Assembly (NCBI GenBank): GCA_905182185.1
Contig: CAJJAP010000011.1
Location: 1-64,000 of the forward strand
From: an uncultured Candidatus Poseidoniales archaeon
GTDB taxonomy: Archaea; Thermoplasmatota; Poseidoniia; Poseidoniales; Poseidoniaceae
Direction: 5' to 3'
Length of the DNA stretch: 64,000 nt
Numbering within the stretch: position 1 is the first letter of the stretch; each line of letters opens with the position of its first letter. Under the pieces are notes generated by a model. That model saw nothing but the letters and a program-made list of their open reading frames with translations. It had not been told where the DNA came from and made no database searches. This document shows, piece by piece, positions 17,281 to 26,244 of this stretch. A program made the translations under genes and the position numbers.

Positions 17281-17466
17281 ATTACAGCCCAAGCGCAACT
17301 GCTTGATGAATTAAACGCTTAGTTGGTTATCTGTTAGGATTTAATTATGGCAGATTTATGATGGAAATGTTTTGAATTTTTATCATTTTGCACGATTGGT
17401 AAAATTACCCCTTGAAAATATTATTGTTTGCGATAGATTGATAGTGAGAGGAATCGAGGAATTGGT

Positions 17467-20190
17467 ATGGAAGACAGTCGTTTATCTCCAAGCCTTATAC
17501 TAACAGCATTACTTCTTGTAGCAATAATACCCATTGGAACTGTAGGCGCTGCCCCTACCGAAGCTTCTGAATTCTACTACGGAGTTGAATACGATTGGAA
17601 CAGTATTGATACGGACCTTGAGAACCTTACAGGTCTCAATGTCCCTGAAATTCTCGGCGAAGTGATGGGTGCTGCGGATGATGCGGGATTCAACTTAATC
17701 GTCGGACAGTTGCAAACTGGTGCTTCTAATGTATATGTCCACCATACCGAAGATATCTCCGCGCAAACTATTCAAGACAGCAATGGAAACGATGTTTCTG
17801 TTTGGAGCCGGACTGATGATGTCACGCTCCGTCATGGAATTCTTGCCGATTCTATTCTACAAACTAACTGGTCAGAAACAACTTTTGGTGCAGATCCATC
17901 GAGTTTTGATATTGATATCGTTCAAAGCCTCGAACAGGTTTTGACCGTTGATATGACTTATACAGAATACCTCGACGATTCTTACAACCTTGTTGGCGCT
18001 GACATGGCGTTCAGCATGGAGATGTCTGCTGCTATTGGATTAGACATTGATGCCTTGTTTGAAGGCGGTGGTGAAGATTTCCCTGTAGATTTCAATTCTG
18101 AACTAACCATGGGATATTCAATTACCGACTCTACTTCTGAGTGGCGTCTTGGCTCACCGGATTCAATCTATGTAGACCTCTCTGCCGAAGATGAAGTGTA
18201 TTGGGATTGCGACGACTGTGGAGATGTTGTTGGAAGTTATACTGGTGCCATTGAATACAGTTTTTCCGTAAGTGGAATCCCTACAGAGGATTTCGGACTT
18301 GATGCTGGTGAATTTGACCTTGAAATTTCTGATTCTTTGACCGAATCCGGAACTTTTGATATTGAAGCTGAGGGAGAATATGATTTCCAAATGGGCGATG
18401 CAATGACTGTTGACATCGGCGATGGAGAAGGTGTTACGACTCAGGTTCAATCCTGTGAATCTTGCCCACCTGGTAACCCCTTGATGTTCATGATGATGGC
18501 CCACGTCTTGGTTGGCTCAGGGGAAGCATTCGCTGAACAAATTGGCGAAGACCTCGGAGAAGACCTTATCGATGGAATTGAATCTGTGTTCAGCGGCGAC
18601 GATGGCGACGATGGTGACAATTCTGAATATAATCCAAACGAAGGAATGTGGATGTGCGACAATGGTGAATACATTTACGAATGGAGTGTCAACGATGGCT
18701 ACGAAGATTGTTACGACGGGTCTGACGAAATGGAGATGTTTGGCAGTTGGGGCAGTGGGGGCGACAACATTAGTATGGCCATCGCAATGGAAACCGATAA
18801 CCTCATGTTTGCTGTAGATTCAGAATTCCAATGCGATGATGGCACTGGTACCGTAATTTTTTGGGACCAAGTCCAAGATTCGTCGAACGATTGTGCGAAT
18901 GGTGAGGATGAAGATGATTCTATGTCCACAAAAATGTTCACATGCAACGATGGAAGTCAAATCGATTGGACTGCAATCAATAATTACCAGGCAGACTGCC
19001 CTACCGCTGAAGACGAAGGCGCGACCGCCCACTATACTGTTGAAGCCGTTCTCTTTGACGCTGAAGGCACACCACTTTCTCAGCACCAACAAACATTTTG
19101 CGATGCAAACGGTTGTGACCAAGACACTGACTGGTTTTATGGCACTATGAATTTCGAAACAGGTACGCCCGTTCCGACCAATTACGGCAGCCACGAGTTC
19201 TGCGTGAGCGGTTCGGTAACCGATACTGCAGACGGCGCAGTAGTAATGGAATTTTCCAGCATGTGTGAAGACAGTTGGACTGGTCCATCAGTTTATGACT
19301 ATATCGAGTTGGAAACTGGTAACATGAACGTTGATTTCCGTGTGATTGCTTACGATTATTCAGAAGATGGCAATGTGACCATGACAATAACAATTCTTGA
19401 CCCAAATCAGAACCAAGTCTATCTCGACACTTTTGCTATTGATGGCTCACAATCCAGTTGGGAAATGGTCGGCGATGTTTCTGTGCTCGAAGTAGGCGAA
19501 TACTGCATGTACATGGAGATGGTTGAAACTGGTCAAACTGAGGCTTATGAGTCACAGACTGATTGTTTCATGGTTGAAGAAGAACCTGAACCGAGCGACA
19601 GCGTGATGGCTATTGTCGAGGCATTTGCAGATTCTAGTTTACCCGATGTTCTTGAGCAATTCGGAATGAATCTTGAAGAACGTCTTGAAACAGTTGAACC
19701 ATTCGAAGAATTCCCTTACAACGATGGTATGTGGGCGCCTCTTTGGAGTAACGAACATGCTGCAATGGTCGGTGTTGGCGTTTATGTCATGAACGATGAT
19801 GGTAATTACACCATGGCTGGACCTGTAACTGAAGGATATACTGACGATGCTCCTGCAAAGGTGAGTATTCGCTACTTGACTGGAGTTGCAGCAAACGCAG
19901 CGACAAATGGTATGGAACAAGCAACTTCAATGGCCGACATCGTTGACGTAGAAGAACACAACTTGGATGATATCGCTGAAGACCTTGCTGAAGCTGGAAT
20001 TGATATCAGCGACATAGAACTTCCTCAATCCTCGACAACTGATGACGGTGATGGAAATGAAGCACCTCCAACCGTTGATGAAGTGGTTGATGGTGATGGT
20101 TTACTACCATTCATATCACCTCTTTCAGTCATTGCTATCATAGCACTTGCTGGTGTTGTAGCTGGTAGTCGACGCGAAGAAGAGTGTTGA
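17467..20190 (+). CDS. Large acidic exported protein with LDLa-like modules and C-terminal membrane anchor
   Basis: 907 residues: signal peptide ('LILTALLLVAIIPIGTVGA'), a long acidic extracellular region, and a C-terminal transmembrane helix followed by basic SRREEEC. In the middle, three short modules resemble degenerate LDL-receptor class A repeats: 'CDNGEYIYEW...DCYDGSDE', 'CDDGTGTVIFW...DCANGEDED' and 'CNDGSQIDW...DCPTAEDEG'. Each keeps only two to three cysteines and the acidic calcium-binding-like SDE tail. The C-terminal 'LPFISP' + hydrophobic + RR layout resembles archaeal surface-sorting tails. Ligand and function unknown. Upstream purine-rich leader with GAGG. Probably co-transcribed with the membrane gene 29 bp downstream. 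Confidence 0.75.
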   Translation: MEDSRLSPSLILTALLLVAIIPIGTVGAAPTEASEFYYGVEYDWNSIDTDLENLTGLNVPEILGEVMGAADDAGFNLIVGQLQTGASNVYVHHTEDISAQTIQDSNGNDVSVWSRTDDVTLRHGILADSILQTNWSETTFGADPSSFDIDIVQSLEQVLTVDMTYTEYLDDSYNLVGADMAFSMEMSAAIGLDIDALFEGGGEDFPVDFNSELTMGYSITDSTSEWRLGSPDSIYVDLSAEDEVYWDCDDCGDVVGSYTGAIEYSFSVSGIPTEDFGLDAGEFDLEISDSLTESGTFDIEAEGEYDFQMGDAMTVDIGDGEGVTTQVQSCESCPPGNPLMFMMMAHVLVGSGEAFAEQIGEDLGEDLIDGIESVFSGDDGDDGDNSEYNPNEGMWMCDNGEYIYEWSVNDGYEDCYDGSDEMEMFGSWGSGGDNISMAIAMETDNLMFAVDSEFQCDDGTGTVIFWDQVQDSSNDCANGEDEDDSMSTKMFTCNDGSQIDWTAINNYQADCPTAEDEGATAHYTVEAVLFDAEGTPLSQHQQTFCDANGCDQDTDWFYGTMNFETGTPVPTNYGSHEFCVSGSVTDTADGAVVMEFSSMCEDSWTGPSVYDYIELETGNMNVDFRVIAYDYSEDGNVTMTITILDPNQNQVYLDTFAIDGSQSSWEMVGDVSVLEVGEYCMYMEMVETGQTEAYESQTDCFMVEEEPEPSDSVMAIVEAFADSSLPDVLEQFGMNLEERLETVEPFEEFPYNDGMWAPLWSNEHAAMVGVGVYVMNDDGNYTMAGPVTEGYTDDAPAKVSIRYLTGVAANAATNGMEQATSMADIVDVEEHNLDDIAEDLAEAGIDISDIELPQSSTTDDGDGNEAPPTVDEVVDGDGLLPFISPLSVIAIIALAGVVAGSRREEEC

Positions 20191-20219
20191 TCTAACAGTA
20201 GGATGGGAAGGTCGTAATT

Positions 20220-21113
20220 GTGGCACTACGACCTCGTCATACTCGTTCGAGTGATTTCTTTCGAATCACTGGCACGATATTGATCGCAGTACATTTGTTT
20301 CTATCAGCCTGGCTGGTCATTCAATTTGAAGGACAATACACGGAAGGACAGCCATCACCTACCAAGGTCAAAGCACTTGTAGCGATTGATAAAGACCAAA
20401 CATTAATCGATGTTGAAATGGAAAATTCTACCTCATTCCTCTTTTACATGCTATTTCGAGATTATGAAGAGCCTGTTTCGAATGAGTCACAACAGAATTC
20501 AAATCAGTCAAATTCAGCCACTGAGGACAAAGAATCTTCTTCGGATAGCGTTGAATGGCTAGACATAGGTAGAAAATTAACGCTTGGTTCATTGATATTT
20601 TTGGTTTTATGTGAGTTGCTTGTAGTTGCCGGAATTCCTTTTCGAGCCACTCTTCGTTGCGTCTTATGGACTGGCGTTGTAGCATGTTTCCTGATTGTAA
20701 TGCCCACAACCTATGTTCTTGATTTAGGCGGTGATGGTGGGGGAGATTCAAATGATGATTCAGCAATTGCAGATGAAACCTTTGTTGCACAAACAGAAGA
20801 AGGTGCCATGGCGCACGAAAAAACTAATTTAGACACAAATATTCTTCTCCGTGGAATCAGATTAGAAATGATGTTTAGTGGGTATGATTTGGGTTTGGTC
20901 GAGCCTGAAAACTATTCAGCGGTACGTGAAAACCCACCAACTGAAAATGATACTGATTCCAGTGCTTATGTTGAATTTCATTCTCAACTTGACTTGGTTT
21001 ATGGAAAAAACATACCCTCTGTGTTCCTAATTCCATTTCTCTGGTTTTTATTTCCTGCAAAAACTAAAATTGTGAAGAATTATGATTTAGCATTTTCTGA
21101 TGAACAAGAATAA
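20220..21113 (+). CDS. Hypothetical multi-pass membrane protein
   Basis: 297 residues, no known family recognised. Four hydrophobic segments: near residues 17-37, 118-140, 145-166 and 266-283. Two extracellular-type acidic, Ser/Asn-rich loops (residues ~85-112 and ~173-250) have many N-x-S/T sites. GTG start with 'gggaagg' upstream. Follows the acidic LDLa-like protein with a 29-bp gap, suggesting one transcript and a shared envelope role. Confidence 0.7.
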   Translation: MALRPRHTRSSDFFRITGTILIAVHLFLSAWLVIQFEGQYTEGQPSPTKVKALVAIDKDQTLIDVEMENSTSFLFYMLFRDYEEPVSNESQQNSNQSNSATEDKESSSDSVEWLDIGRKLTLGSLIFLVLCELLVVAGIPFRATLRCVLWTGVVACFLIVMPTTYVLDLGGDGGGDSNDDSAIADETFVAQTEEGAMAHEKTNLDTNILLRGIRLEMMFSGYDLGLVEPENYSAVRENPPTENDTDSSAYVEFHSQLDLVYGKNIPSVFLIPFLWFLFPAKTKIVKNYDLAFSDEQE

Positions 21114-21132
21114 TCCCCCCAAACTAACTAAA

Positions 21133-22350
21133 TCAATCTCTTAATCTAATCCAAAGTTCAAAACACATAAAACTTTGATGTGAAGAAAAACCCTTGACTT
21201 CTCGGAAAGAAAACTGTTCTACCGACCCCTTTGATTTCGAAACTGTTGCACGTATTTCTTGCTCCTTCATTTCTAATTCAGAATGTTCAACGATTGCCCA
21301 TCCGCGTATCACACAGGTTTGATTTCGTTTGAGTAGTGGCAGTAAGGCTTCAATGTGCTGAATACTGTGATGAGGAAGATTCACTAAAAGTAAATCCGCT
21401 CGATTGTGCATTGATTTATCTTGAGCCCAATCCAAAGCATCGCGGCAGTGAAGTTCTGTTGGGTCTAATGCTGTTAGAGAGTTACCCTCAAGACCCTTTC
21501 TTCTATGACGGAGATGTTCAATATTGAGGCAGAGTAATTCAAAGGCGTCTGGGTTAAGATCTCCAACAAGAAAGCCCCCGATTAGTTCGGGCTCGTTCAA
21601 CAAAGCACCCATGCTCGGACCTACGCCAGCATAGGGGTCACAGACGACCAATGGGCGGGCTAACATGGCTCGGAGTTTCTTTGCTGTATCTCTGGTTTCA
21701 ATTCGTTCGTTCGAAAGACGGGCTGAGAAATATACCTTTGATGCATCGACCCACAACAAGTAGCCGTTTTCCTTAATCCGAGTGCGAGTTTCTAAGTCTT
21801 TGTTTCGGCTAGCAAGGGGCTGAAGGTCGCGTATCCTGAATTCTCCTTTTACCCCTAAATCTGCACAAATAAGGCGGATATTTGGTAATTGTGCAAGCAT
21901 TGCATTAGCAATTGATTCACCATACTCAAAAATTGATTCCTCGAGTTTCACAATCAATACATCGCCTTGTATTTCATAAGAGCGGGGCCAATCCTCATCA
22001 TACTTTTCAACTAATGCCTGGTCCATGTGTTGAAGCCAATGTGTAGGCCATTTCACTTGAATTGGAAGATCGATGTGGGGGTTATTTGCCCATACAGCGT
22101 CTCCCTCAAGTGGTGCTAAATCAGTGAGCGGGATAGCGTTTAGACCACCTTCAAGGCGTGAAACGCCCGCTTGTGAACTCAACCAATGTTGTGTGCGGCA
22201 TTTATCCAGCCAAGTCTGGGTTTGCGCGCTCGGCACACTCAAATGACGCATGATGCTCGCTACATCCAAGGGACGGGAGCGTTTGAGGATGACGGCACAA
22301 AATCGCAATTCCCTCAACTTACCAGATTGTGGTCTTGTGTTAATTGGCAT
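21133..22350 (-). CDS. tRNA (guanine37-N1)-methyltransferase, Trm5/Tyw2 family
   Basis: SAM-dependent tRNA methyltransferase of the archaeal/eukaryotic Trm5-Tyw2 family, which modifies G37 or wyosine precursors next to the anticodon. Signature 'VYFSARLSNERIETRD', SAM motif 'VCDPYAGVGPSMGALL' and the catalytic-type 'VNLPHHS' (equivalent to N-[LP]-P). The preceding 'IRDLQPLASRN' stretch and N-terminal extension match Trm5 domains. About 405 residues from the Met at 22350; ORF track starts ten codons earlier. The 5' ends of this gene and divergent dphB overlap or nearly overlap. Trm5 versus Tyw2 specificity cannot be decided from motifs alone. Confidence 0.85.
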   Translation of the reverse strand: MPINTRPQSGKLRELRFCAVILKRSRPLDVASIMRHLSVPSAQTQTWLDKCRTQHWLSSQAGVSRLEGGLNAIPLTDLAPLEGDAVWANNPHIDLPIQVKWPTHWLQHMDQALVEKYDEDWPRSYEIQGDVLIVKLEESIFEYGESIANAMLAQLPNIRLICADLGVKGEFRIRDLQPLASRNKDLETRTRIKENGYLLWVDASKVYFSARLSNERIETRDTAKKLRAMLARPLVVCDPYAGVGPSMGALLNEPELIGGFLVGDLNPDAFELLCLNIEHLRHRRKGLEGNSLTALDPTELHCRDALDWAQDKSMHNRADLLLVNLPHHSIQHIEALLPLLKRNQTCVIRGWAIVEHSELEMKEQEIRATVSKSKGSVEQFSFREVKGFSSHQSFMCFELWIRLRD

Positions 22351-23173
22351 GGGGCCTGGGAAATTTTCATCGATGACCATTGAAGCAAAACAAGCTGCAA
22401 TGGAATGTGATTCGCTTCATTATGAAGCCTATACTGCTCTATGGCCACAGGACCAATTGGATTTATTGGAAGCGGAATGTGGTCAAATTACTAAGGTGAT
22501 GCGTCCTGAAATTGAATCACCTGAACTATTATTGGAATTGGCCAAGAGTTCTTTGGTTGGATTACTGGTTGTTGGTGACCCACTGCAAGCAACAACGCAT
22601 GTAGATTTACAGTTACAAGCGGCTGAAGCGGGGATTAAGTGTATTACATTCCACGGAATTTCAATTACGACCATAGTAACCGGTGCGATTGGTTTATCCA
22701 ATTATAAATTCGGCAGACAGACTACTCTAACCTATCCATATGGCGGCTGGGTTGCCACTTCTCCATTAGAGGTATTAGCGCAAAATAATCATTTAAATTT
22801 ACATACTCTAGCCCTACTAGATTTAGACCCAACCGGTGCAGGAACAGGAGACCAACGCCCTATGCAACCTAGTGATGCTGTTTCTGCTCTAACGATGATG
22901 TTTACAAAATTACAGCAATCTGTTGCTGAGATGCAAAGCGAGAGCGCCTTGGAGAGAATGAGAATTGAGGCTTGTAAACAATACTTGCAAACTCCGATAG
23001 AGCAGCGAATTGTTGTCTTGTGTAGTGACATGGGTTGTTCAAATGAACAGATTATTACTACTACTGTTGGTCAATTATCTAAACTCGAAGGTGGAAGATT
23101 GAATTGTTTGGTATTTCCCTCAACTATGAGTGATGTTGAAGAAGCGGCGATGCTTCGTTGGAAACAGGAGTGA
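22337..23173 (+). CDS. dphB: Diphthine synthase (DphB/Dph5)
   Basis: SAM-dependent methyltransferase that methylates the modified histidine of elongation factor 2 during diphthamide synthesis. Tetrapyrrole-methylase fold: 'VLIGMGPGKFSSMTIEA' at the start, 'GLLVVGDPLQATTH', 'CITFHGISITT', 'SNYKFGRQTTLTYPYGGW' and 'LLDLD' are diagnostic. The ORF-track start (22250) lies in Trm5 coding sequence; the in-frame GTG at 22337 gives the normal N terminus. Divergent from trm5, with overlapping 5' ends, and followed 8 nt later by the symporter gene. Confidence 0.9.
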   Translation: MLIGMGPGKFSSMTIEAKQAAMECDSLHYEAYTALWPQDQLDLLEAECGQITKVMRPEIESPELLLELAKSSLVGLLVVGDPLQATTHVDLQLQAAEAGIKCITFHGISITTIVTGAIGLSNYKFGRQTTLTYPYGGWVATSPLEVLAQNNHLNLHTLALLDLDPTGAGTGDQRPMQPSDAVSALTMMFTKLQQSVAEMQSESALERMRIEACKQYLQTPIEQRIVVLCSDMGCSNEQIITTTVGQLSKLEGGRLNCLVFPSTMSDVEEAAMLRWKQE

Positions 23174-23181
23174 GAGTTTTT

Positions 23182-24951
23182 ATGTCAGATGAAATTATTC
23201 TTCTCGGCTCTTTTCTATTATTTTTGATGCTTTTTGCAGGCGTTGGGCTTGCATCGATGAGAGTCAAAGAAGATACAACTGATGACTATCTTGTTGCAGG
23301 AAGAGGGATGCATCCGGCTTTGGCTGCATTATCTGCCGTCAGTACTTGGAACTCAGGATACATGTTCATTGGTTTTATTGGATTCATTTTCGTTCAAGGC
23401 TACTCAGCGGTTTGGATTGCACTTGTTTCTACAGTGGGCCAACTCGTTGCATGGGTTTGGTTGTACAAGTATATCCAGAAGGAAGGCCATGAACGTGGCA
23501 TTCGCTCACTGACCTCGCTTGTTTCCAATAAAACAGGCTCTCCAGAGGCAAAACTAGCAGCAGTATTGTCAGTGTTCTTGCTTTCAATATATGCTGCAGC
23601 GCAGTTAACTGCTGGAGGATTAGCACTGAATTCGATGTTGGGTTGGTCTCAAATTATCGGAATACTGATTGGTTTTGTTTTGGTTGTAGCGTATTGCTAT
23701 GCCGGTGGTATTCGTGCTTCAATTTGGACCGATGCTGCACAATCATGTGTAATGATTGTCGGTTCAACGATTTTATGTTATGTTGCAGTGGGAGAAGTCG
23801 GTGGGTTTTCTGGCCTTCATTCAACTTTGAAGAGTTTTGATCCAAACATGGTTAACATCTATCCAAGCAGTTTGAAATTTGGTGCCACTCTTTGGATTGC
23901 TGCTTTCTTCCTAGGTGGACTCGGTGTGGCTGGTCAGCCACAAGTGGTTTCCCGAGTAATGACTTTGGAAGATGACAAAGCAAGAAAGGAAGCGGCTGTT
24001 TGGTTCTTCATATGGCAAACACCATTCATCATACTGATGTTCATAATTGGACTTGCCTGTAGAGCTGTTTTCTTAGACATGGATGCTTCAGATGCTGAAA
24101 CTGGGCTACCGGTATTGGCAATGGAAGTACTCAATCCATTCCTAGCAGGAGTAATTCTAGCATCCATATTTGCTGCGACTATGTCAACTGCAGATAGTCA
24201 AGTACTAGCCTGCACTGCCGCTATTACGGATGATCTAAAACCGGAATGGAGTCAGAACCATTCTGCAACAAAAAAGGTTACTTTGGCTGTCGCCGTATTC
24301 GCTACCGTTCTTTCATTGATTGGACAACAAGTTCCAGGCTTCGGAGATTCTGTCTTTGCCTTGGTTGTATTAGCAGTTTACGGATTGGGTGGGATATTTG
24401 TTCCACTACTATTGATAAGAATGATGGGTTATGAGCCAGATACAAACCACTCCATAGCGATGATGACTGCGGCAATGAGTGGTGTAATTATTTGGACTGT
24501 TCTTGGTTATGGGGCCGATGTTTTCCCATCTGTCCCTGGAATGGGTGCTGCCTTTGCTACCCATTTCTTTTTGTGTAACTTCCGTGAACAATCATCAAAA
24601 AACCCATTTGGACGCTACTCTATTCCTGCTCAGAAAACATTGACTGTTGCGGCTGTTGTAGTTTTCTGCCTTACCGCCACAGTAGAGGCTTCATACTACG
24701 TCTTTGCACCAGATAATTCTGAATCACAAGGAGTTGCTGGAACATACAATGTAACTGCAAATTTCGAAACCATTGTGCTTGATAGTGGTGGAGAATATAT
24801 TGCTGACGGAGAGACATTTGTACTCGATTTATCAACAGATTCTCTCAGTGGCGTTGATGCAATGAACATCGTTGGAGCGAAGATTGTGATGACCTATTCA
24901 GAAGATGAAACCAGTCAGGTTGCTGGACTGTGGAGCTCCCGGTGCCGATGA
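23182..24951 (+). CDS. Sodium:solute symporter (PutP-like)
   Basis: Na+-coupled importer of the SSS family, inner-membrane, with about 13 transmembrane helices. N-terminal 'DDYLVAGRGMHP', 'LSAVSTWNSGYMFIGFIG' (Na+ site), 'YCYAGGIRASIWTDAAQ' and 'GGLGVAGQPQVVSRVM' match PutP (proline permease) best. After the last helix near residue 515, an acidic extracellular tail begins; the frame breaks near 24937 ('QVAGL' to 'DCGAPGADD') and continues in ORF 24905-25288. Start placed at ATG 23182 with GGAGTGAGAG upstream; the track start lies inside dphB. Proline or a similar small amino acid is the likely substrate, by family only. Confidence 0.88.
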   Translation: MSDEIILLGSFLLFLMLFAGVGLASMRVKEDTTDDYLVAGRGMHPALAALSAVSTWNSGYMFIGFIGFIFVQGYSAVWIALVSTVGQLVAWVWLYKYIQKEGHERGIRSLTSLVSNKTGSPEAKLAAVLSVFLLSIYAAAQLTAGGLALNSMLGWSQIIGILIGFVLVVAYCYAGGIRASIWTDAAQSCVMIVGSTILCYVAVGEVGGFSGLHSTLKSFDPNMVNIYPSSLKFGATLWIAAFFLGGLGVAGQPQVVSRVMTLEDDKARKEAAVWFFIWQTPFIILMFIIGLACRAVFLDMDASDAETGLPVLAMEVLNPFLAGVILASIFAATMSTADSQVLACTAAITDDLKPEWSQNHSATKKVTLAVAVFATVLSLIGQQVPGFGDSVFALVVLAVYGLGGIFVPLLLIRMMGYEPDTNHSIAMMTAAMSGVIIWTVLGYGADVFPSVPGMGAAFATHFFLCNFREQSSKNPFGRYSIPAQKTLTVAAVVVFCLTATVEASYYVFAPDNSESQGVAGTYNVTANFETIVLDSGGEYIADGETFVLDLSTDSLSGVDAMNIVGAKIVMTYSEDETSQVAGLWSSRCR

Positions 24952-25288
24952 TACACAACCCGATACCATTACTGGAATGCTCATGCACAGTGGATTCAAT
25001 GGATCTGCAGACGGTCAAAACCAAGACGGTGCTCCAGCCTCTCATGAAACATTGGTTGAATGGTATGATGCTTCGATGATTGGCGATGTGTCCAATGTTA
25101 CAAAAGCCGATATCATGGCTGGACTCGATTCAAACGGGGCTGGCCTTGGAGATTATTCAATCGAGATTTCGGTCGATGCAAGTGCCGGTAATGGGTTTCT
25201 TTGCACTCATACTGATAACGGCGAAAACGTTGATTATTCCATTGAATTGTTGATATTAGACTACACCATCACCGAAGTTAAAGAATGA
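24905..25288 (+). CDS. C-terminal extracellular domain of the PutP-like symporter (after frame break)
   Basis: Continuation of the symporter. From 'DCGAPGADDTQPDT' on, this frame carries about 115 residues of a beta-rich soluble domain that the upstream ORF loses after 'SQVAGLWSSRCR'. The change is one base in the GGACTGTGGAGC region. Such a C-terminal extracellular domain is not usual for PutP transporters. The start ATG at 24905 is not genuine. It ends 11 bp inside the convergent PqqB-like gene. Confidence 0.75.
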   Translation: MKPVRLLDCGAPGADDTQPDTITGMLMHSGFNGSADGQNQDGAPASHETLVEWYDASMIGDVSNVTKADIMAGLDSNGAGLGDYSIEISVDASAGNGFLCTHTDNGENVDYSIELLILDYTITEVKE

Positions 25289-26129
25289 AAGTTTGGCCTT
25301 GTACTCCTACTTTCCATCCATTGCTGGTAACTTCCTCATAGGCTGGACTGCTTTCATCATACAGAGGATTTGTATGATTCAAATGAATAAAAATAATTTC
25401 AGGGTCGTCAGTTTTTCTTTCACCCAATAATTGCAATGTTTGCTTAACCGGAGGATGGGGCACATCTTGCTGAGAACGCCCCCCTAACTCTTCCTCGGAC
25501 CAAAAAGTACCGTCGAGTAATGCGATGTCGACTTGTAAATGTCTAAGCCAACTACGAATATCTGGCTGGTGATGACAATCAAGAGTTTGTTGCCATGAGT
25601 CGTGATCTGGCAAAAATAGTAATCTCTTATTAGCGCCACAAATCAAAAATGCATGCATATCAGAAAGTTCATCGCGATGTGGTATTACTATCGGTATAAT
25701 GGAAAGATCTTCATTTTTGGTGATTCGTTCACCGTTTTGGAATACTTTGTCCTGAAAGACTCCTTGCTTCAGCATTAGAGCCCACTGAGGGGTTTCTTCC
25801 ATCAGATGAAACATCTCATCTGAAACATGTAGGTCAAGATCTCTGCTGGCCATAGTCTCTTTACCGAATAACCCCAAACCATCAACATGTCCAAAATGTG
25901 CATGAGTTAACCAAACTGAATCGAGTGATGAGGCCCCCCAAATACGAAATTGTTCACCCAAATAACGGGTTGCCTCAATCAAATGTCCAGCACCAGAATC
26001 ATCAATAATCCCTAAAGATACAGGAAACATGGTGTCATCTGATGTCAAACCTGCACAGCATGGTTGGATGCAACCTGCTTGTGGACGAGCACCATCTTGT
26101 GCAACACCGAGTAAGGTTACTTCGACCAT
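25278..26129 (-). CDS. PqqB-like metallo-beta-lactamase-fold hydrolase
   Basis: 283 residues, cytoplasmic. Begins 'VEVTLLGVAQDGARPQAGC' and contains 'WLTHAHFGHVDGLGLFG', 'LFLPDHDSW', 'DIALLDGTFW' and the terminal 'IFIHLNHTNP', all characteristic of PqqB and relatives. The canonical HxHxDH is altered (THAHFGHVDG). PqqB acts in PQQ cofactor synthesis in bacteria, but no PqqA, C, D or E is in the window, so the reaction here may differ. Start at Met3 of the track ORF because GAGGGG lies 7 nt upstream. Convergent with the symporter. Confidence 0.82.
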   Translation of the reverse strand: MVEVTLLGVAQDGARPQAGCIQPCCAGLTSDDTMFPVSLGIIDDSGAGHLIEATRYLGEQFRIWGASSLDSVWLTHAHFGHVDGLGLFGKETMASRDLDLHVSDEMFHLMEETPQWALMLKQGVFQDKVFQNGERITKNEDLSIIPIVIPHRDELSDMHAFLICGANKRLLFLPDHDSWQQTLDCHHQPDIRSWLRHLQVDIALLDGTFWSEEELGGRSQQDVPHPPVKQTLQLLGERKTDDPEIIFIHLNHTNPLYDESSPAYEEVTSNGWKVGVQGQTFIL

Positions 26130-26244
26130 TGACAATCCCCTCTAATTAGTGCAAGTAGCGGCGGCTTCTTGATTGCTCCCATTCAAACTCTACCGCGAAG
26201 GGCTCAAACGGGAGGGGGTTTTGGACAAGGGTGAGGGGATTGAT

